Source of the DNA: Nonomuraea cavernae
GTDB lineage: Bacteria > Actinomycetota > Actinomycetes > Streptosporangiales > Streptosporangiaceae
Assembly: GCF_014646355.1 (NCBI RefSeq)
Contig: NZ_BMNH01000002.1
Coordinates: 422,247-486,246, forward strand
DNA length: 64,000 nt
Direction: 5' to 3'
The position numbers were made by a program, and so were the translations under genes. The stretch's first letter is position 1. Each line of letters starts with the position of its first letter. Shown here piece by piece: positions 16,581 to 25,511 of the stretch. The notes below the pieces were generated by a model. It saw only the letters and a program-made list of their open reading frames with translations. It was not told where the DNA came from and did not search any database.

Positions 16581-17792
16581 TCAGGCAGCGTGACTCACTG
16601 CCCAGCCCGTCTCACCGCGTGCGGCGATGTTGCGGGCTGCGTTGACGTCGGCGTGCTCAGCGAAGCCGCACGACGTACAGGCGAAGGTTTCCTGGTCGGG
16701 CCGGTTGTTCTTGGCCACGTGCCCGCAGGCCGAGCAGGCTTGCGAGGTGTAGGCCGGGTCCACCCAGACCAGGGCGACACCGGCGCGGGCCGCCTTGTAG
16801 GCGAGGAAGTGGCCGAGCTGGTGAAAACTCCATGAATGCAGCGTGACCCGCTGGGGCTTGCGGAGCCGTACCCGGTCGCGGATCCCCTGGAGATCTTCCA
16901 GGGCGATCCCTCGCCCGGTGCGTGCAGCCTCGGTCACGATGCGTCTGGCGATGGTGTGGTTGATGTCGGCGGCGAAACGTGCTTCCTTGCGGCGGCGTCT
17001 CTTCAACAACCGTTTCGCGGACTTGGTGGCCTTGGCCTGCAGGCGGCGGCGCAGCTCGCGGTGGCGGTGACGGACCGCGTTCAGGGTCTTGCCGCTGTGA
17101 CGGACACCATCGCCGGTGCCGGTGCCGGTGCCGGTGGCGGTGCCGGTGGCGGTGCCGGTGGCGGTGGCGGTGGCGGTGGTGGCGATGTTGGCGATCCCCA
17201 GATCCACCCCGACAAACCCGTCCGGAGCGCGCACCGGAACGTCCGGCAGGTCGCAGGTGGCGATGAGAAACCACCTGCCATCGCGGTACACCAGGTCTGA
17301 TTCGCCCTTGCGGTGAGCGGCCAGCAGGGTGAGCTGATCGGGCGAGGCGGTGAACGCCACGCCCTTCATCCGCCCACCCGTGGTCCAGATCGACACCGTG
17401 CGGGCGTTCAGCTGCCAGGACAGGCAGCGGTCGTCGAACGGCTGGGCCGCGCCCGGGCGAAAGACGATCGGCCGGGCCAGCACCCGCTCACGCCGGACGG
17501 AGCCGGGCCTGCTCAGATTGCCGTTGCGGACATGGGCGTGCAGGGTGGCGTAGGCGTCGGCGACCTTCTTGATGACATGCTGCGCGGCCTGAGCCGCCAG
17601 CCCGTACCTGTCCTTGACCTGCCCGTAGACGTGCCTGCGCAGATCGTAATTGCGAAACACCCGCCGGTCGTGGGCGAGCTGCGAGACCCAGGTGGCCGCG
17701 TCGTTGACCACGCGCAACGTCGCCTCCAGCGCCGCCGCCTGCTCAGGCGTCGGCAGCAGCTTGACCTGCACCACCAGCTTCACCTCGAACAC
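16581..17792 (-). CDS. tnpB: TnpB family RNA-guided nuclease / IS605-type accessory protein
   Basis: A 403-residue TnpB with the RuvC catalytic triad intact: D197 in VDLGIAN, E299 in ALEDLQGIR and D382 in HADVNAARN. A four-Cys zinc finger (CSAC at 353-356 and CTSC at 372-375) is also intact. The N-terminal wedge region (KLLPTPEQAAALEATL) is typical. TnpB cuts DNA guided by its reRNA and helps the element persist. A run of alternating Ala/Gly-Thr (about 204-227), coded by a hexanucleotide repeat, is inserted just after the first catalytic Asp, where most TnpBs have a short turn. The GTG at 17792 is the longest start; a GTG a few codons later (MKLVVQVKLL) is also possible. Confidence 0.9.
   Translation of the reverse strand: MFEVKLVVQVKLLPTPEQAAALEATLRVVNDAATWVSQLAHDRRVFRNYDLRRHVYGQVKDRYGLAAQAAQHVIKKVADAYATLHAHVRNGNLSRPGSVRRERVLARPIVFRPGAAQPFDDRCLSWQLNARTVSIWTTGGRMKGVAFTASPDQLTLLAAHRKGESDLVYRDGRWFLIATCDLPDVPVRAPDGFVGVDLGIANIATTATATATGTATGTATGTGTGTGDGVRHSGKTLNAVRHRHRELRRRLQAKATKSAKRLLKRRRRKEARFAADINHTIARRIVTEAARTGRGIALEDLQGIRDRVRLRKPQRVTLHSWSFHQLGHFLAYKAARAGVALVWVDPAYTSQACSACGHVAKNNRPDQETFACTSCGFAEHADVNAARNIAARGETGWAVSHAA
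17115..17180. repeat. Hexanucleotide microsatellite inside tnpB
   Basis: Eleven consecutive 6-bp units, GGTGCC or GGTGGC (last GGTGGT) on the + strand, read as Gly-Thr and Ala-Thr pairs on the coding strand. Unit length keeps the frame, so copy number can vary by slippage without inactivating the protein. Confidence 0.9.
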
Positions 17793-18103
17793 ATTATCGC
17801 CAAGCCCACGCCACCGGGATGGAAACCGAACCCCGGCGTGAGAAGAGGGCGGACGCGTCGTCCGCGCGCTTCACGCGCATGTGATCTTCACCCTGAGCCG
17901 CTCCACGGCCTACCGGTCACCGCACCGCTCGGGCCTTGGCGGCCCTCCCGCGCTGTCGTTTCCTCCCGGGCGTAAACGCCCGGGGTTCCACGCCAGATCA
18001 CGCTGAAGGGATCGCCGAGCCCGGCTCGTGCGTGCACGAGACGAGGCCGGCCCGATCACAGGCTGCGCGGCCCAGCGACCCTTCGCGTGCTCTCCGGGCC
18101 AGG
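17793..18103. other. Gene-free stretch with hairpins, probable TnpB-element left flank
   Basis: No coding frame is convincing here. Two stem-loops are clear. CACGCCACCGGG / CCCCGGCGTG spans about 17806-17841. CCCGGGCG-TAAA-CGCCCGGG spans 17965-17984, with perfect 8-bp arms and a TAAA loop. Stem-loops close to the ends are a hallmark of IS200/IS605-family elements, so the second may mark the left end of the tnpB element. It could also serve as a terminator for the aldehyde dehydrogenase operon that ends at 18104. Confidence 0.5.
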
Positions 18104-19597
18104 TCAGGGGCGGATGACGGCCATCCGGGTGACGGTGAACTCCTCGATCGCGAAGCGCGGCCCCTCTCGGCCGATGCCGGAGTCCTTGACCCCGCCATAG
18201 GGCATGTTGTCCGCCCGGAACCCCGGCACGTCGTTGACCACCACTCCCCCGGCCTCGATCCGCTCGATCGCGGCGAACGCCGTGGCCAGCGACCGGGTGA
18301 ACACCGAGGCGTGCAGGCCGTACCGTGAGGCGTTGACCGCCGCGAAGGCGGCGTCGAGGTCGGGCATCGAGCGCACGCAGACGACCGGCCCGAAGATCTC
18401 CTCGTCCCAGGCGGCGGCCCCCTCGGGCACGTCGGTGAGCACCGTCGGCCTGATGGCCCGCCCGTCGGCCGTGCCGCCCGCGACGAGGGTGCCGCCGGAG
18501 TCGCGCAGCCAGCCGAGCACCCGTTCGGTGGAGGCGGGGTCGATCAGCGGCGCGACCCGGGTGTCCGGCGAGCGAGGGTCGCCCACGACCACGTCCTTGA
18601 CCCGGTCGGCGAGCAGCGCCAGGAACTCCTCGCGCACCGGCTCCTCGACCAGCACCCGCTGCACCGAGATGCACGCCTGGCCGGAGGCGTAGTAGCCGCC
18701 CCGCACGACCGCGTCGGCGGCCGCCGGCAGGTCGGCGTCGGCGGCCACCACGAGCGCGGCGTTGGACCCGAGCTCCAGCAGCACCTTGGTGGGCGCGGCG
18801 TTGCGGGCGATGACGTGGCCGGCGGCGGCCGAGCCGGTGAACGACACGGCCCCGATCCGCCGGTCCTCCACCAGGGTCCGGCCCACCTCGACGTCACCGG
18901 TGACGAGTTGCACCGCGGCCGGGGGCAGCGCGCCCGTCGCGCGCAGCAGGTGGACCAGCCAGAGCGTGGCCAGCGGCGTGGCGGGGGCGGGCTTGACGAT
19001 CACCGGGCAGCCGGCGGCCACCGCCGGTGCGATCTTGTGCGCGGCGAGCAGCAGCGGATAGTTGTAGCCGGTGATCCCGACGACGATGCCGATCGGCCGG
19101 CGCGTCCAGAAGCCGACCAGCCCCTCCCCCGCCGGCAGCAGGTCGAGCGGCACGGTCTCGCCGTGCAGCCGGGCCACCTCCTCGGCGGCGGTGGCCAGCG
19201 TGACCAGCGTCCTGGCCACCTCGACCCGGCAGTCGGCCAGAGGCTTGCCGGTCTCCAGGACGAGCAGCCGCTCGAACTCCTCCCGCCGCCCGGCCAGCGC
19301 GTCGTGCACGCCCATGAGCGCGGCGCGGCGGGCGTGCGAGGGCAGCGCGGCCATGGCCGGGGCGACGGCGAGCGCCTCGTCGACGGCCCGCGCGGCCAGC
19401 TCGGCGGTGCCGACCGGCGCGGCCGCCACCACGGACCCGTCATAGGGAAAGATCACGTCGGACGTCTCGCCGGTCTCCACCCACTGGTCACCGACGGGGA
19501 GCCCGGCAGGCCACTCCCGGTCCGGCCACTCCCCGTCCGGCCGGCTCCCTCCCCGCGTGTCGGGTGCGGGTGCTCCATCCTCTGCCGGTCGTGTCAT
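18104..19597 (-). CDS. NAD(P)-dependent aldehyde dehydrogenase
   Basis: A 497-residue aldehyde dehydrogenase. It shows the oxyanion-helix motif GITGYNYPLLL (Asn), the general-base Glu in LLELGSNAA, the catalytic Cys in SGQACISVQRV, and the C-terminal EIFGPVVCV and NMPYGGVKDSGIGREG boxes. YDGSVVA near the N-terminus resembles lactaldehyde/phosphonoacetaldehyde-type enzymes. As the last gene of the second peptide-import operon it probably oxidises an aldehyde formed from an amino acid or amine released from imported substrates; the exact substrate is unknown. The ATG at 19597 overlaps the upstream stop as ATGA. Confidence 0.9.
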   Translation of the reverse strand: MTRPAEDGAPAPDTRGGSRPDGEWPDREWPAGLPVGDQWVETGETSDVIFPYDGSVVAAAPVGTAELAARAVDEALAVAPAMAALPSHARRAALMGVHDALAGRREEFERLLVLETGKPLADCRVEVARTLVTLATAAEEVARLHGETVPLDLLPAGEGLVGFWTRRPIGIVVGITGYNYPLLLAAHKIAPAVAAGCPVIVKPAPATPLATLWLVHLLRATGALPPAAVQLVTGDVEVGRTLVEDRRIGAVSFTGSAAAGHVIARNAAPTKVLLELGSNAALVVAADADLPAAADAVVRGGYYASGQACISVQRVLVEEPVREEFLALLADRVKDVVVGDPRSPDTRVAPLIDPASTERVLGWLRDSGGTLVAGGTADGRAIRPTVLTDVPEGAAAWDEEIFGPVVCVRSMPDLDAAFAAVNASRYGLHASVFTRSLATAFAAIERIEAGGVVVNDVPGFRADNMPYGGVKDSGIGREGPRFAIEEFTVTRMAVIRP

Positions 19598-20829
19598 GAA
19601 ATGTCCCCCAGTGCGCTCGGAAACACGTCGAGGTACGCGGGTGCGCCCTCGCGCCCGGTCGCAGCCAGCACGGCGTGCGCGACGGCCCGGCTGAACACGT
19701 CCGCCCCCGCCGCGAGCAGGTCGTGCAGCTGCGCCGCTCCGGGCCCGGCGCCGTCGTCGGTCACCGTACGGGAGCCGTACACCCGCTGCTCTCCCTCCGG
19801 CATGGGCAGGGCGCAGGTGGCGACCGCGAAGATCGTGTCGCCGTCGACCATGGTGTGCGCGGGCCTGATCGCCCTGGCCAGCCCGTCGTGGGCGACCCCG
19901 GCGAGCTTGCCGCACTGGGCCTTGGTCAGCGTCAGGTCGGTGGCGACGACCCCGATCGTGGTGTTGAACGAGGTCACCCCGACCGGGTTCCAGGCGGCGA
20001 CCTCCTCCGGCAGCGGCTCGCGGAGATGGTCGAACTCCCCCGGCAGGCCGTACCTGGTGCCGGAGAGCCTGCCGCCGCCGGGGTCGAGCACGGACCCGGC
20101 GGCGTTGACCACGGCCAGCGCGGCCACGGTGACGCCCGAGGGCAACAGGACGCTGGCCGTGCCGACGCCGCCGGCCAGCCCGCCGGCGACCGCCCCGGCG
20201 CCCGCGCCCACGGACCCGTTCGCCGCTCCTCCGGCGCCGCCGTCGCCGCCCCCGCCGTGCGGCCACGGGGCCCCTGAGGCACCCTCGGCACCGATCACGC
20301 CGGGCGCGGCGGTGACCCCGATCGCGGCGTCGTAGGCCGCGGCGCCGAGGGCCGCGCCGGGCGTGGCGCGGAACCGGCCGCCGCGGCCCAGGTCGTAGAT
20401 GACGGCGGCGGGGACGATGGGCACCACGCCGCCTTCGACGGGGTAGCCGACGCCCGCGTCGGCGAGCCGCTCCATCACGCCGCAGGCGGCGCTCAGCCCG
20501 TAGGCGCTGCCGCCGGTCAGCACGATGGCGTGCACGCGTTCGACCAGGTTGCGGGGGTCGAGCAGCTCGGTCTCGCGGGTGCCGGGCGCGGCGCCGCGCA
20601 CGTCCACCCCGGCCACCATGCCGCCCTCGGGGGCGAGCACGACGGTGGTGCCGGTGCGGTGGCCGTCGTCCAGCCTCCGCGCGTGCCCGACCCGGAGCCC
20701 GGACACGTCGGCCAGCGCGTTGGCCGGCCCGGAGACCAGCCCCGCCCTCTGACCGGGGAGCGGCGAACTCCCGCCGACCGGCACGCGGGCACCGGGAAGC
20801 GCCGAACTTCCGGCCGGGCGGGGAGTCAC
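19594..20829 (-). CDS. P1-family (S58, DmpA-type) aminopeptidase
   Basis: An N-terminal-nucleophile peptidase of the DmpA/BapA/ThnT group, which processes itself into two subunits and can cleave L-, D- or beta-amino-acid N-termini. The 411-residue precursor has LADVSGLRVGHA near its start, LTGGSAYGLSAACGV, and the self-cleavage motif TSFNTTIGVVATDLTLTK, with the Thr after Asn as expected nucleophile. A long Gly/Ala-rich insertion (GGGGDGGAGGAANGS...) precedes VLLPSGVTVAALAVVNAAGSV. The GTG at 20829 overlaps the M20 stop as GTGA; a shorter start about 29 residues in (VSGPANALADV) is possible. Confidence 0.9.
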   Translation of the reverse strand: MTPRPAGSSALPGARVPVGGSSPLPGQRAGLVSGPANALADVSGLRVGHARRLDDGHRTGTTVVLAPEGGMVAGVDVRGAAPGTRETELLDPRNLVERVHAIVLTGGSAYGLSAACGVMERLADAGVGYPVEGGVVPIVPAAVIYDLGRGGRFRATPGAALGAAAYDAAIGVTAAPGVIGAEGASGAPWPHGGGGDGGAGGAANGSVGAGAGAVAGGLAGGVGTASVLLPSGVTVAALAVVNAAGSVLDPGGGRLSGTRYGLPGEFDHLREPLPEEVAAWNPVGVTSFNTTIGVVATDLTLTKAQCGKLAGVAHDGLARAIRPAHTMVDGDTIFAVATCALPMPEGEQRVYGSRTVTDDGAGPGAAQLHDLLAAGADVFSRAVAHAVLAATGREGAPAYLDVFPSALGDIS

Positions 20830-22007
20830 GCGGATGTCCCGGTCAGGAAGCGGCGGGCGGCCTCGGCGAAGACGCGGGTGCACTGGACGATCTCGGCCAC
20901 CTCGACGTACTCGTCGGCCTGGTGCGCGATCCACTTGCCGCCCGGCCCGTACACCACGGACGGGACGCCGCCCCAGTGCGTGAGGACGGTGCCGTCGGTG
21001 GAGCCGGGCACGCCGCCGTAGACCGGTTCGGCGCCGGTGACCGCGCGGTGCGCGCCGGCCAGGGCGACGACGACGGGATCGTCCACGGGCACCTCGACCG
21101 GCGGCCGGTCGACCAGGCTCGTCACCTGGGCGGCGATGCCGTCGGCGGCGGCCAGCACGGCCACCCGGTCGGCGATCTCCTTGTGGTCCACCCCCGGGAT
21201 GGTGCGCACGTCGACGAAGACGGACGCGACGGCGGGGATGACGTTGACCTGCTCCTCGGTGCCGGCCTGGACGACGGTCGGCGTCACGTACACCTCGCCG
21301 AGGTGCTCGTGCGCGGGGTGGCGCCGTTGCAGCTCCCGCTCCAGGTCGCGCAGCGCGACGAGCAGGGAGCCGACGGCCTGGACGGGGTTGCGGCCGTGCT
21401 GCGGCATCGCGCCGTGGGCCATCTTGCCGGTGAGGTCGACGCGCAGCCGCAGCGCGCCCTTGGCGACCGCGCAGATCTCGCCGGCCTCGGGTTCCGCCAC
21501 GATGGCGCCGTCGACGCCGGCGGCCAGCCCTTCGGCGACGAAGTGGTGGGCGCCGAGCATCAGGCCCTCCTCGTCGGCCAGCGCGCACACCTTGATCCGC
21601 CCCGGGAACGGTCCAGCGAGCTGCAGCGCTCGGGTGGCGTAGAGGGTCGCGGCCAGGCCCGACTTCATGTCGGCGCTGCCCCGCCCCCACAGCCTGCCGT
21701 CGCGGATCTCGCCGCCGAACGGGTCGACGGTCCAGGTCGACAGGTCGCCCTCGGTCACCACGTCGGTGTGGCCCTCGAACATCAGCGTCGGCCCGTCACC
21801 GCCGCCGCCCTCGACGACGGCCACCACATTCGGCCGGCCGGGCGCGGCCTCGGAGACGACCGGCCGCCAGCCCCACTCGCGCATCTTCGCGGCGACCAGC
21901 TCGGCGGCGGGCCGCTCGCTGCGGCCGAGCGCCGGGTCGTTGGTGCTCGGGACGCGGACCAGCGCCTGGGTGAACTCCACCACTCCCTGTGCGTCGACGT
22001 CGATCAC
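20826..22007 (-). CDS. M20-family metallopeptidase (ArgE/DapE/ACY1 type)
   Basis: Cytoplasmic dizinc aminoacylase/dipeptidase of 393 residues. Motifs are MFEGHTDVV (first zinc His and catalytic Asp), WGRGSADMKSGLAA (bridging Asp), ALADEEG (catalytic Glu and zinc Glu), VAEP and the C-terminal metal His in WIAHQADEYVEV. The lid domain (GKMAHGAMPQHGRNPVQAVGSLL) is complete. It probably splits N-acyl amino acids or dipeptides brought in by the transporter of the same operon. The GTG at 22007 has GGAGG upstream and overlaps the ATPase stop as GTGA. Confidence 0.92.
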   Translation of the reverse strand: MIDVDAQGVVEFTQALVRVPSTNDPALGRSERPAAELVAAKMREWGWRPVVSEAAPGRPNVVAVVEGGGGDGPTLMFEGHTDVVTEGDLSTWTVDPFGGEIRDGRLWGRGSADMKSGLAATLYATRALQLAGPFPGRIKVCALADEEGLMLGAHHFVAEGLAAGVDGAIVAEPEAGEICAVAKGALRLRVDLTGKMAHGAMPQHGRNPVQAVGSLLVALRDLERELQRRHPAHEHLGEVYVTPTVVQAGTEEQVNVIPAVASVFVDVRTIPGVDHKEIADRVAVLAAADGIAAQVTSLVDRPPVEVPVDDPVVVALAGAHRAVTGAEPVYGGVPGSTDGTVLTHWGGVPSVVYGPGGKWIAHQADEYVEVAEIVQCTRVFAEAARRFLTGTSA

Positions 22008-22864
22008 AACACATCCTCCAAAGTCGGTACGGCCTCCAGCAGCGTCCTCGTGTAGGGGTGACGCGGCGCGGCCCACACGTCGTCGACCGGGCCCGTCTCG
22101 ACGATCTCACCACCGTTCATCACCGCCACGGTCTCGCAGACGTGCCGGACCACGGACAGGTCGTGCGAGACGAAGACCAGGGTGAGGCCGAGCTCGTCGA
22201 CGAGGTCGGCCAGCAGGTTGAGGATCTGGCCGCGTACGGACACGTCGAGCGCGCTGACCGGCTCGTCCGCGACCAGCACCTTGGGGCGGGGCGCGAGCGC
22301 GCGGGCGATCGCGATGCGCTGGCGCTGGCCGCCGGAGAACTGGTGCGGGTAACGGTCGGCGGCCGAGGCGGGCAGGCCGACCTCGTCGAGCAGATCGGCG
22401 ACCCGGCCGCCGACGGGCTCGCCGAGGGCGACGAGCGGCTCGGCGACGAGGTCGCGCACCCGCATGCGGGGGTCGAGCGAGCTCATCGGGTCCTGGAAGA
22501 CGATCTGCAGGCTGCGGCGCAGGAACCGCAGCCGCCGTTCGGACCTGCCGGCCAGGTCCTGCCCGTCGAACCGGATGACGCCGCTGGTGGGCTGGTCGAG
22601 CGCGCACAGCAGGCGCAGCAGGGTCGACTTGCCGGAGCCCGACTCGCCGACGATGCCGAACCGCTCGCCCCGGCGGACGGTGAGCGACACGCCGTTCAGC
22701 GCGTGCACGGCCTCGCCGGGCCTGGTGAGCGAGGTGCGGGGGCGGCGGTAGACGCGGGTGACGTCGCGGGCCTCGATCAGCGGCCCGGTCTCGGGGGAGC
22801 CGGCGAGGCCGGAGTCAGCGTCAGGCACCGCGTCAGGCGCCGGGGTGCCAGCATGCGAAGGCAT
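22004..22864 (-). CDS. Peptide ABC transporter ATP-binding protein (OppF/DppF type)
   Basis: Second ATPase of the importer, 286 residues. After a Pro/Asp-rich N-terminus it has GESGSGKSTLLRLL (Walker A), IVFQDPMSSLDPRM (Q-loop), FSGGQRQRIAIARAL (signature), VLVADEPVSALD (Walker B) and FVSHDLSVV (H-loop). It lacks a long C-terminal HPY domain. The start lies within the 3' end of the upstream ATPase gene (32-bp overlap), so a shorter start is possible. Confidence 0.92.
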   Translation of the reverse strand: MPSHAGTPAPDAVPDADSGLAGSPETGPLIEARDVTRVYRRPRTSLTRPGEAVHALNGVSLTVRRGERFGIVGESGSGKSTLLRLLCALDQPTSGVIRFDGQDLAGRSERRLRFLRRSLQIVFQDPMSSLDPRMRVRDLVAEPLVALGEPVGGRVADLLDEVGLPASAADRYPHQFSGGQRQRIAIARALAPRPKVLVADEPVSALDVSVRGQILNLLADLVDELGLTLVFVSHDLSVVRHVCETVAVMNGGEIVETGPVDDVWAAPRHPYTRTLLEAVPTLEDVL

Positions 22865-23747
22865 GGCCGTCTCCTGTCAGCGTCGGCTCGGTCTCGCAGG
22901 CGGGGCCGGCCTGCGGGCAGCGGTTGCGGAAGACGCACCCGTCGGGGAACCGTCCCGCCGGCGGGACGCTGCCCTGGATCGTGGGCAGCCGGGTGCCGCG
23001 CGGGGTCAGCCGGGAGGCGGCCAGCAGGCCCTCGGTGTAGCGGTGGCGGGGCCGGGCGAACACCTCGCGGATGGGGCCGGTCTCGACGACCCGGCCGCCG
23101 TACATGACCAGGACGCGCTCGCAGATCGAGGCGACCACGGCCAGGTCGTGCGTGATGAACAGCAGCGCGGGCGCGACCTCGGCGATCAGCTCCAGCATCT
23201 GCTTCTGCACGGTGACGTCGAGCGCGGTGGTGGGTTCGTCGCAGATGAGCAGGTCGGGCTCGTTCGCCAGGGCGATCGCGAGCATGACGCGCTGGCGCTG
23301 GCCGCCGGAGAGCTGGTGGGGGTAGGCGCGGGCGATCTGGCCGGGCCGCGGCAGGCGTACCCGGTCGAGGAGCTCGACGGCGCGCTCACGGGCCCGCGCG
23401 GCGGGCTCGCCGTGCAGGGTCATGACCTCGGCGACCTGCGCGCCGACCCGCATGAGCGGGTTGAGCGCGGTCATCGGCTCCTGGAACACCATGGAGACGT
23501 CCCGGCCGCGCAGCCGCTTGAGCCGGCCTTCGGGCACGCCGAGGAGGTCGTGCTCGCGCAGCCTGGCCGTGCCGGTGGCGGTCACGCCCTCCGGGAGCAG
23601 GCCCATCAGCGCCAGCGCGGTCAGCGACTTGCCGGAGCCGGACTCGCCGATCAGGCCGACGCGTTCGCCCGGCGCGATGGCGAACGACACCTCGCGCACC
23701 AGCCGTACCGACTCGGCGCTGACGCTGAGACCCTCAACGCTCAGCAC
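22833..23747 (-). CDS. Peptide ABC transporter ATP-binding protein (OppD/DppD type)
   Basis: First ATPase of the importer, 304 residues: GESGSGKSLTALALMG (Walker A), MVFQEPMTALNPLMRVG (Q-loop), LSGGQRQRVMLAIAL (signature), LLICDEPTTALDVTVQKQ (Walker B/D-loop) and FITHDLAVV (H-loop). The C-terminal oligopeptide/HPY region has a Cys cluster (CVFRNRCPQAGPAC...CWHPG), as in iron-sulfur-binding DppD proteins. The GTG start has a strong GGAGG and overlaps the 3' end of the DppC-type permease gene by 14 bases. Confidence 0.92.
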   Translation of the reverse strand: MLSVEGLSVSAESVRLVREVSFAIAPGERVGLIGESGSGKSLTALALMGLLPEGVTATGTARLREHDLLGVPEGRLKRLRGRDVSMVFQEPMTALNPLMRVGAQVAEVMTLHGEPAARARERAVELLDRVRLPRPGQIARAYPHQLSGGQRQRVMLAIALANEPDLLICDEPTTALDVTVQKQMLELIAEVAPALLFITHDLAVVASICERVLVMYGGRVVETGPIREVFARPRHRYTEGLLAASRLTPRGTRLPTIQGSVPPAGRFPDGCVFRNRCPQAGPACETEPTLTGDGHAFACWHPGA

Positions 23748-24567
23748 GGATCCTCCTGAGCTTGGGGTCGAGATGGTCGCGCAGGCCGTCGCCCAGCAGG
23801 TTGAACCCGAGGACGGCCAGCGCGATCGCCAGACCGGGCCACAGCGCCAGGCGCGGCGTGGAGAACAGCAGCTCCTGCGACTCCTGCAGCATGCGGCCCC
23901 AGGAGGGGGTCGGCGGGCGGGTGCCGAAGCCGAGGAACGACAGCGCCGCCTCGGCCAGGATGGCGATCGCGAAGGACACCGACGCCTGGACGATCAGCAT
24001 GGAGCCGATGTTCGGCAGCACGTGCCGGAACGCGATGGCGGTGCCGCGCCGGCCCGCCGCCCGGGCGGCGAGGATGTAGTCGGTCACCATGACCTGCAGG
24101 GTGGCCGCCCTGGCCACGCGGGCGAACGCCGGCACGGTGGCCACGCCGATGGCAATCATGGCGGTGAGCGTGCCGGCCCCGTAGACGGCGCCGAGCATGA
24201 CGGCGAGCAGCAGCGCGGGAAAGGCGAACACGAGGTCGTTGACCCGCATGACGAGCTCGGACAGCCAGCCGTACGGGGTCATCCCGGCGATCACGCCGAG
24301 CGGGGTGCCGAGCAGCGCGGCGATGCCGACGGCCACGATGCCGACGTAGAGCGTGGTGCGCGCGCCGACCATGAGCTGGCTGAGGGTGTCGCGGCCGAAC
24401 TTGTCGGCGCCCAGGAGGTAGCCGTCGCCGGGGTCGCGCAGCTTGCCCGCCGCGTCGACGAGCGTGGGGTCGTGCGGCGTCCACACGAACGACACCAGCG
24501 CCGCCAGCACGACGAGCCCGACGAGGACGGCTCCGGCGACCAGACCGGCGTTGACCCGGAGTCTCAT
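23734..24567 (-). CDS. Peptide ABC transporter permease (DppC type)
   Basis: A 277-residue inner-membrane subunit. It has one helix at the N-terminus, the DppC motif LLGADKFGRDTLSQLMVGARTTL, the coupling loop YILAARAAGRRGTAIAFRHVLPNI, and LSFLGFGTRPPTPSWGRML before the last helix. The ATG at 24567 overlaps the DppB stop as ATGA. Confidence 0.92.
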   Translation of the reverse strand: MRLRVNAGLVAGAVLVGLVVLAALVSFVWTPHDPTLVDAAGKLRDPGDGYLLGADKFGRDTLSQLMVGARTTLYVGIVAVGIAALLGTPLGVIAGMTPYGWLSELVMRVNDLVFAFPALLLAVMLGAVYGAGTLTAMIAIGVATVPAFARVARAATLQVMVTDYILAARAAGRRGTAIAFRHVLPNIGSMLIVQASVSFAIAILAEAALSFLGFGTRPPTPSWGRMLQESQELLFSTPRLALWPGLAIALAVLGFNLLGDGLRDHLDPKLRRIRAER

Positions 24568-25511
24568 CGCGCCCCCCTGAGCCGGGGGTCGAGCGCCGCG
24601 TAGGCCACGTCCACCACGAAGTTGATCAGCAGCACGGCCACCACCAGCACCATCACCACCCCCTGGACGAGCAGCAGGTCGCGCCCGGCGACGCCGTTGA
24701 GCAGCAGGTCGCCCAGGCCGGGGATGACGAACACCCGCTCGACCACGACCGCGCCGATGAGCAGGGTGGCCAGTTGCAGGCCGAGCACGGTGACCACGGG
24801 GACGGAGGCGTTGCGCAGGCCGTGACGCCACAGGGCGCCCATCCGGCCCCTGCCCTTGGCCCGGGCGGTGCGCAGGTAGTCCTCGCGCATCACGTCGAGG
24901 ACGGCGGAGCGGACGTACCTGGTCAGGACGGCTCCCTGGACGAGGCCGAGCGACAGCCACGGCAGCAGCAGGCCGCGCAGCCACTCGCCCGGGCTCTCGG
25001 TGAAGGGCACGTACCCGCCCGACGGGAGCGCCTGGGCCTGCACCGCGAACACGAAGACGAGCAGGATGCCCGCCAGGAAGGCGGGGATCGCGATGCCGAC
25101 CTGGCTGGCGGCGCTGATCGCCACGCCGAGCGGGTCGCGGTGGTGGACGGCGGCGAAGACGCCGAGCGGGACCGCGATGAGCAGCGCGATCACCATGCCG
25201 CCGAGCACGAGCGTCACCGTGACGCCGAGCCGGTCGGCGACCTGCGGCCCGATGGGCGAACTGGTCACGTAGGAGGTGCCGAAGTCGCCCTGGGCGAGAC
25301 CGCCGAACCAGTCGGCGAACTGCGCCGCGGCCGGCCGGTCGGTGCCGAACTGCCGCCGCAGCTCCTCCAGCGCCTCGGGAGTGGCGTTGACGCCCAGCGC
25401 GATCTCGGCCGGGTCGCCGGGCAGCAGGGCCATGAACGCGAAGACCACCACACCGGCGACGGCGGTGCTCACGACGAGCACCGCCAGCCGCTTGACGAGG
25501 TAGAGGATCAC
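24564..25511 (-). CDS. Peptide ABC transporter permease (DppB type)
   Basis: A 315-residue inner-membrane subunit. It has the N-terminal helix with LLPGDPAEIALG, the DppB loop RAKGRGRMGALWRHGLRNA, VFVIPGLGDLLLNGVAGRDLLLVQG and the final DVAYAALDPRLRG. The GTG at 25511 overlaps the binding-protein stop as GTGA, so the five transporter subunits form one coupled block. Confidence 0.92.
   Translation of the reverse strand: MILYLVKRLAVLVVSTAVAGVVVFAFMALLPGDPAEIALGVNATPEALEELRRQFGTDRPAAAQFADWFGGLAQGDFGTSYVTSSPIGPQVADRLGVTVTLVLGGMVIALLIAVPLGVFAAVHHRDPLGVAISAASQVGIAIPAFLAGILLVFVFAVQAQALPSGGYVPFTESPGEWLRGLLLPWLSLGLVQGAVLTRYVRSAVLDVMREDYLRTARAKGRGRMGALWRHGLRNASVPVVTVLGLQLATLLIGAVVVERVFVIPGLGDLLLNGVAGRDLLLVQGVVMVLVVAVLLINFVVDVAYAALDPRLRGAR

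Larger units (their letters stand above)
16528..17992 (-). mobile_element. Solitary TnpB (IS605/IS1341-type) element, approximate limits
   Basis: The element contains an intact tnpB gene but no recognisable tnpA transposase, as in IS1341-type elements mobilised in trans. The limits are estimates. The right end must fall in the 53 bp between the tnpB stop and the VOC stop, where a hairpin (16551-16569) lies. The left end may lie near the hairpin at 17965-17984. TnpB proteins work with a noncoding reRNA made from the 3' end of tnpB and the adjacent right end; here that RNA would be read leftward from roughly 16700 to about 16530, but it was not modelled. Exact ends need comparison with other copies. 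Confidence 0.5.

Noticed and set aside
17965..17984. tRNA or integron-type attachment site
   Set aside because: It is a simple 8-bp hairpin with a TAAA loop and lacks tRNA arms or attC core sites. A terminal structure of the TnpB element or a terminator fits better.
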